Assembly (NCBI RefSeq): GCF_042649685.1
Contig: NZ_JBHRZT010000044.1
Location: forward strand, 43,219-107,218
Length of the DNA: 64,000 bases
Reading direction: 5' to 3'
DNA from: Bacillus_BA songklensis
GTDB taxonomy: Bacteria; Bacillota; Bacilli; Bacillales; Bacillaceae_H
The position numbers and the translations under genes were made by a program. The notes beneath the pieces were generated by a model. The model worked only from the letters and a program-made list of their open reading frames with translations. It made no database searches and was not told the DNA's origin. Shown piece by piece: positions 60,319-64,000 of this stretch. Numbering within the stretch: position 1 is the stretch's first letter; each line of letters begins with the position of its first letter.

Positions 60319-60662
60319 TGCTCGATTTTTAATTGTGTACCCGCATTACCTGTAAGCAATAACGGGGCTTGTTTAAACACCATATTTCCAACTTGATAGC
60401 CCGCGTAGCTTCCTACACGGTTGCCAATCATAAAGCCAAGGATTGAGCCGATAATCGTGCCGACTCCGGGCAGCACAGCACTGCCTAATACAGCCCCGTA
60501 TTCCATACCTGCCATGATTCCGACGGCCCCGGTCACATTTCTCGTCGTGTGTACACTAAAGTCCTGGGTCGTCAAATCTCCTTTCATATATGAACGCATA
60601 TCTTCAATTTGTGAAATCCCACCCGATAAAACTCCAGACCAAAATGATGCACCTTTATACAT
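60309..60662 (-). CDS. Glycine-zipper membrane protein
   Basis: 117 aa. Two Gly-rich hydrophobic segments (GAVGIMAGMEYGAVLGSAVL and PGVGTIIGSILGFMIGNRVG) with GxxxG repeats give a glycine-zipper pair. The N-terminus FWSGVLSGGISQIEDMRSY is amphipathic. AAAGGAGG precedes ATG 60662 by 7 nt. It adjoins the YtxH-like gene of arm 2 and may belong functionally to that membrane module; this is inference from position. Confidence 0.6.
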   Translation of the reverse strand: MYKGASFWSGVLSGGISQIEDMRSYMKGDLTTQDFSVHTTRNVTGAVGIMAGMEYGAVLGSAVLPGVGTIIGSILGFMIGNRVGSYAGYQVGNMVFKQAPLLLTGNAGTQLKIEQKN

Positions 60663-61001
60663 ATACAAGCCTCCTTTATTTTTTTTAGAATACCCTAAAA
60701 AAAGAATTTCTATAACTAAACATTTGATTAGTGACTCTGCTTTCTCAATTTTTGATAGATTTCTTGCACCAGAACCCTTTATCCTCTCTAATATACTCCC
60801 ACTCCCTGAAATTTACGCCCTTTGCATTTAGCTTTAAATGCTGTGAAGACCTTTCTACTTCTAACATCATATTTTTCCTAAAAATAAGACATCCTAAAAA
60901 TAAGACAAAGAAAAATGGGTCATGTATAAAACATGTTACAATAATTCTGTTAGTTATTACATCATAACTTAAGATATATATGCTTGAAGGGAGATCTATT
61001 C
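60663..61001. other. Intergenic region with tandem 16-bp repeat
   Basis: About 340 bp; only notable item is CCTAAAAATAAGACAT repeated twice head to tail (60877-60892, 60893-60908, last bases differ). Confidence 0.5.
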
Positions 61002-61673
61002 GTGAAACTGTTTCAAGTAAGAAAAGGGCAATTTGTATATTATAACAATGAGTTACATAGGGTATATGGGGTAAAACCGATGTATAAACAATCCGTTCAT
61101 CTTATAAGACTGAGGGATTTAACACAGGTTTTAACGAATGCAGCGAGCGTGGAAAGATACAAACCAAAGGAACTTGACAGCTTTATATTTAATCATAATG
61201 CCTATACCCTCAGTAAGGATCGAAAAGCTGAAGAAGGAGATTATATTTTAATTCACAATCCAATGCCTGATTCCCTGGATACTTATTCGTTAAATGAAAT
61301 TGAAGTGGTTGAAACAGTTGATAAACAAGGGGTCATCACAAGTAATTCTCACGGAATCAAGCATAATGAATATTTATTAATGGTACCCGGCCGTGCTAAT
61401 GACAGCCACCCTATTGATTATCAAAATATTGAAGGGGTTGAAGCAGAAAACTTAGATGACATTGGGCCGCACCATTTAAATAATCCAAACAGTGAACTGT
61501 TGCCAACGTTAGGGGACATATATGCAAAGAAAGACAGCAATGAATTATTTGAAGCGATGGTAATCGCAATAAAGGGCCAAACGGTTTATCTTGGAGGCGG
61601 TTTAGAGGTTTCGCAGGAAGAATTGATGAACACCGACAAGTGGGAGTTTCTTTACAATCTCCTTGATAAGTGA
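61002..61673 (+). CDS. Conserved protein of unknown function
   Basis: 223 aa, soluble. It starts with a beta-rich segment (LFQVRKGQFVYYNNELHRVY then GVKPMYKQSVHLIRL) that suggests an SH3-like or KOW-like module, and has a second beta module (EGDYILIHNPMPDSL) and an acidic C-terminus ending VSQEELMNTDKWEFLYNL. GTG 61002 follows GAAGGGAGA; the longer frame from 60984 overlaps this site. I recall such proteins in several Bacillaceae without function. It stands alone. Confidence 0.55.
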   Translation: MKLFQVRKGQFVYYNNELHRVYGVKPMYKQSVHLIRLRDLTQVLTNAASVERYKPKELDSFIFNHNAYTLSKDRKAEEGDYILIHNPMPDSLDTYSLNEIEVVETVDKQGVITSNSHGIKHNEYLLMVPGRANDSHPIDYQNIEGVEAENLDDIGPHHLNNPNSELLPTLGDIYAKKDSNELFEAMVIAIKGQTVYLGGGLEVSQEELMNTDKWEFLYNLLDK

Positions 61674-61770
61674 TTTTACCTTCGGATGCTGAAAAACTTT
61701 CACTTTGTGACTAAATGAAAACCTATTTTAACTACACTAAACTATTCTTCCACTTTACTAGGAGGTTTCT

Positions 61771-63297
61771 ATGGATAGCAAAAATCAAACTGGAAACAGT
61801 GTTTTTATAATCTCATTGTTACTTACCCTTATTTTTATTATTTGGGGCGTCTTTTTTACAGATAATCTCGCCAAAGTCACCAATACCATCTATAATGGTT
61901 CAATTGATTACCTTGGGTGGGTCTATCTTGGTGCGACCCTATTCTTTGTGGTCTTCTCCATTTATTTACTATTTTCAAAATACGGTGATATTCGGCTGGG
62001 TAAAAAAACAGACCGGCCTGATTTCAACACCGCATCTTGGCTCGCCATGTTGTTCGGAGCTGGAATGGGAATCGGGATTGTCTACTGGAGTGTTGCCGAA
62101 CCAGTCACCCATTACACAACGCCTCCCTATGGGGAAGGTTATACTGTTGGAGCAGCCAATACTGCAATGAAATATACCTTTTTTCATTGGGGTCTGGACC
62201 CATGGGCCATCTACACGGTAATCGGTTTAGCCCTTGCCTTTTTTCAATACAACAAAAGGCTTCCGGCAGCGATTAGTTCGGCGTTCCATCCGATCCTGGG
62301 CGATCGAATCTACGGACCAATCGGAAAAACGATTGATGTCCTGTCAGTTTTTGCAACCGTCTTCGGTATTGCAACATCTTTAGGACTTGGTGCCATGCAG
62401 GTAACGGCGGGAATGCATGACATATTTGGGATTCCCAATGTGTTATTCGTCCAGCTAATCGTCATTGCCGTCGCAACAGTCCTTTTTATCATCTCAATCA
62501 ATTCGGGCTTAGAGAAAGGAATCCAATATTTATCTAATGCGGCGATGATTTTATCTTTTGCGATCATGCTGCTGATTTTGATTGTCGGTCCAACCATGAC
62601 TATTATTAAAGTCCTCTTTAATACGACGGGTCTCTATATTAGCGACTTTATACATATGAGTTTAAGGTTAAGGCCCTTTGGTGAAGGGGAATGGATTGCC
62701 TCATGGACCTTATTTTATTGGGCATGGTGGATTGCCTGGGCACCATTCGTCGGTATGTTTATTGCTCGAGTTTCGAAAGGAAGAACAGTGAGGGAGTTTA
62801 TTATTGGCGTGTTGATTGTTCCTACCCTCGGAACATGTCTTTGGATGTCCATATTTGGCGGATCAGCGCTAGAAATAGTTCAAAACACTGGAAATCGTGA
62901 TCTGGCAACATTTATCACCGAAAATGTGTCATTGTCTATCTTTACATTCTTTGATTATCTACCATTAAGTTCTCTGTTAAGTATCTTGGGGTTTGCCGTC
63001 GTAGCCATTTATTATATAACAGTTGCCGATACTGCGACCTTTGTATTGGGAATGCTAAGTGAAGGCGGAACATTAAACCCTTCCAATAAAATTAAAATGA
63101 CATGGGGCATCATTCAATCTGCTGTAGCGGCTGTATTGCTTTTAGCTGGCGGTTTGAACGTATTGCAAACAGCCTCCATCGCAGCCGCTCTCCCCTTTGC
63201 CATTATCATGATCGTCATGTGCTTCTCTTTACTGAAAGGTTTAAAAAGTGAAGTCGAAGTACAGAGAGGCTATAAGAGAAGCGTTCAACATTCTTAA
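61771..63297 (+). CDS. BCCT-family betaine/choline/carnitine transporter
   Basis: 508 aa, 12 membrane helices. The BCCT signature GAGMGIGIVYWSVAEPVTHY (glycine-rich substrate/Na+ site) and the aromatic segment FYWAWWIAWAPFVGMFIARVSKGR are clear, as is FTVLG-like LSILGFAVVAIYYITVADT. It imports glycine betaine or related osmolytes with Na+ for osmoprotection (OpuD-like). AGGAGG precedes the ATG by 6 nt. Monocistronic with its own terminator. Confidence 0.93.
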   Translation: MDSKNQTGNSVFIISLLLTLIFIIWGVFFTDNLAKVTNTIYNGSIDYLGWVYLGATLFFVVFSIYLLFSKYGDIRLGKKTDRPDFNTASWLAMLFGAGMGIGIVYWSVAEPVTHYTTPPYGEGYTVGAANTAMKYTFFHWGLDPWAIYTVIGLALAFFQYNKRLPAAISSAFHPILGDRIYGPIGKTIDVLSVFATVFGIATSLGLGAMQVTAGMHDIFGIPNVLFVQLIVIAVATVLFIISINSGLEKGIQYLSNAAMILSFAIMLLILIVGPTMTIIKVLFNTTGLYISDFIHMSLRLRPFGEGEWIASWTLFYWAWWIAWAPFVGMFIARVSKGRTVREFIIGVLIVPTLGTCLWMSIFGGSALEIVQNTGNRDLATFITENVSLSIFTFFDYLPLSSLLSILGFAVVAIYYITVADTATFVLGMLSEGGTLNPSNKIKMTWGIIQSAVAAVLLLAGGLNVLQTASIAAALPFAIIMIVMCFSLLKGLKSEVEVQRGYKRSVQHS

Positions 63298-63683
63298 AAG
63301 GCAAATTAAACATAAAAAATCTTCCTGATTGTTGGTTTCATTGCTCAGGAAGATTTTTTTAAAATACATACCTAGTAACTGTAACTTTACAGCCGAGTCT
63401 GTTTTATTAAAAACCTCATTTACTTATGGTACGGTTCACCGTAGCCTCTCTAACTGCGAATTTTGAAAAAAGAACCTTCAATCCAAAGATAAATCAAAGG
63501 ATCTATGTTTTATTTTCAATGATATTCTATTATTTACTCAATTCTTTATGTGATTTTTTATTTTATCTCTGTTTTTTTCAATCATTGCCTTTTCAATCTC
63601 TTCATGATAGAAACAATTGTCCATTGATGAAAAATATTGCTTAAACTTTTTCATTAAATACCTTTGTTTCTACATCCAAAGAA
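63298..63683. other. Intergenic region
   Basis: Terminator at 63315-63360, then about 320 bp of AT-rich DNA without a recognised gene or site. Confidence 0.5.
63315..63360 (+). terminator. Intrinsic terminator of the BCCT gene
   Basis: AAAATCTTCCTGA / TCAGGAAGATTTT stem, 16-nt loop, T-run. Confidence 0.8.
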
Positions 63684-64000
63684 TTAGCTATAGACCGGTT
63701 CTTTTTCACATAGACCAAGCGTCTGTGCTGTTGAAGTATGAATTTCTTGGAAAAGCTCTGGGTTTTCCGCTAGTGACACGCCATAAGAAGGAATCATTTC
63801 TTTTAGTTTCGGTTCCCACCCTTTCATATGTTGCGGGAAGCATTTTTCTAATACCTCAAGCATGACGTGAACGGCAGTAGAAGCACCCGGAGAAGCGCCC
63901 AGCAATGCAGCTATCGAGCCATCAGCAGCACTAACAACTTCCGTACCAAATTGAAGTGTTCCTTTACCGCCGGCCTCAGTATCTTTGATAACCTGCACAC
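63684..64000 (-). CDS. mqo: Malate:quinone oxidoreductase, C-terminal part, cut by window edge
   Basis: About 105 C-terminal residues, frame open to the right edge. The stretch GTLQFGTEVVSAADGSIAAL then LGASPGASTAVHVMLEVLEK is the highly conserved FAD-binding C-terminal region of Mqo; PSYGVSLAENPELFQ follows. Mqo is a membrane-associated FAD enzyme oxidising malate to oxaloacetate with quinone. The stop is at 63684-63686; the N-terminal 390 or so residues lie outside. Confidence 0.92.
   Translation of the reverse strand, partial: VQVIKDTEAGGKGTLQFGTEVVSAADGSIAALLGASPGASTAVHVMLEVLEKCFPQHMKGWEPKLKEMIPSYGVSLAENPELFQEIHTSTAQTLGLCEKEPVYS

Noticed and set aside
60877..60908. Tandem 16-bp repeat considered as CRISPR-like
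   Set aside because: Only two adjoining units with no spacer between them; simple tandem duplication.

Overview
The window looks like a chromosomal segment of a spore-forming Bacillaceae species. Supporting signs are two YjcZ-type tiny sporulation proteins, YtxH-family stress proteins behind a sigma-B-like promoter, BdbCD, HelD, a PhoX/TatA/TatC set, strong AGGAGG ribosome sites and moderate-to-low GC. Genus cannot be fixed from the sequence. No rRNA, tRNA, CRISPR array or intact insertion sequence was seen, but many gene fragments and dispersed repeats mark it as a heavily rearranged accessory region.

Layout. 1-5.5 kb: C-terminal part of a DUF3298-type protein, a PAS/sigma-54 activator, a YtxH-family protein, YjcZ mini-proteins and small unknowns. 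5.5-7.7 kb: a ThuA/Gfo-Idh-MocA pair sitting behind the scar of a deleted sugar ABC transporter operon. 7.8-15 kb: a 5'-damaged polysaccharide deacetylase, a MarR/DUF3147 pair with a clear operator, a TrkA-C membrane protein, a CorA-like orphan and bdbD-bdbC. 15.5-22.9 kb: a phenol/catechol meta-cleavage operon (two-component flavin hydroxylase, FAD synthase-like protein, HbpS-like protein, catechol 2,3-dioxygenase, tautomerase, ferredoxin) with scars of the hydratase and semialdehyde dehydrogenase, followed by a V4R-PucR regulator. 23.4-30 kb: HelD, a large DUF2157/GDYxxxY membrane protein and a BenE-type symporter. 30-37 kb: decayed DNA (truncated amidase, IS6 transposase relic, LrgA fragment, HPr-like protein) followed by a Pho-box-controlled phoX-tatA-tatC operon. 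37-39 kb: an NCS1 permease and a truncated PAP2 phosphatase.

39.4-45.5 kb is a thiazole/oxazole-modified microcin (TOMM) island of the heterocycloanthracin/sonorensin type: a Cys/Gly-rich precursor, a ThiF-like maturation protein, a fused E1-like/YcaO cyclodehydratase and a double-domain SagB dehydrogenase. It is visibly GC-richer than its surroundings and lies between two near-identical direct repeats of about 46 bp. No exporter or immunity gene is visible next to it.

46-60.7 kb: polyphosphate kinase, then an inverted duplication of a metal-transport-like module. Each arm has a small YtxH-like membrane protein divergent from a giant (about 1,400 aa) P-type ATPase, which is followed by a DUF5132-like small membrane protein. 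The middle holds a half YtaF/MntP gene and a duplicated ppk upstream sequence; a glycine-zipper protein closes the arm. The giant ATPases combine an HMA_2-like domain, a degenerate P1B-like half and a complete P2-like pump. 61-64 kb: a conserved unknown, a BCCT betaine transporter and the C-terminal part of malate:quinone oxidoreductase.
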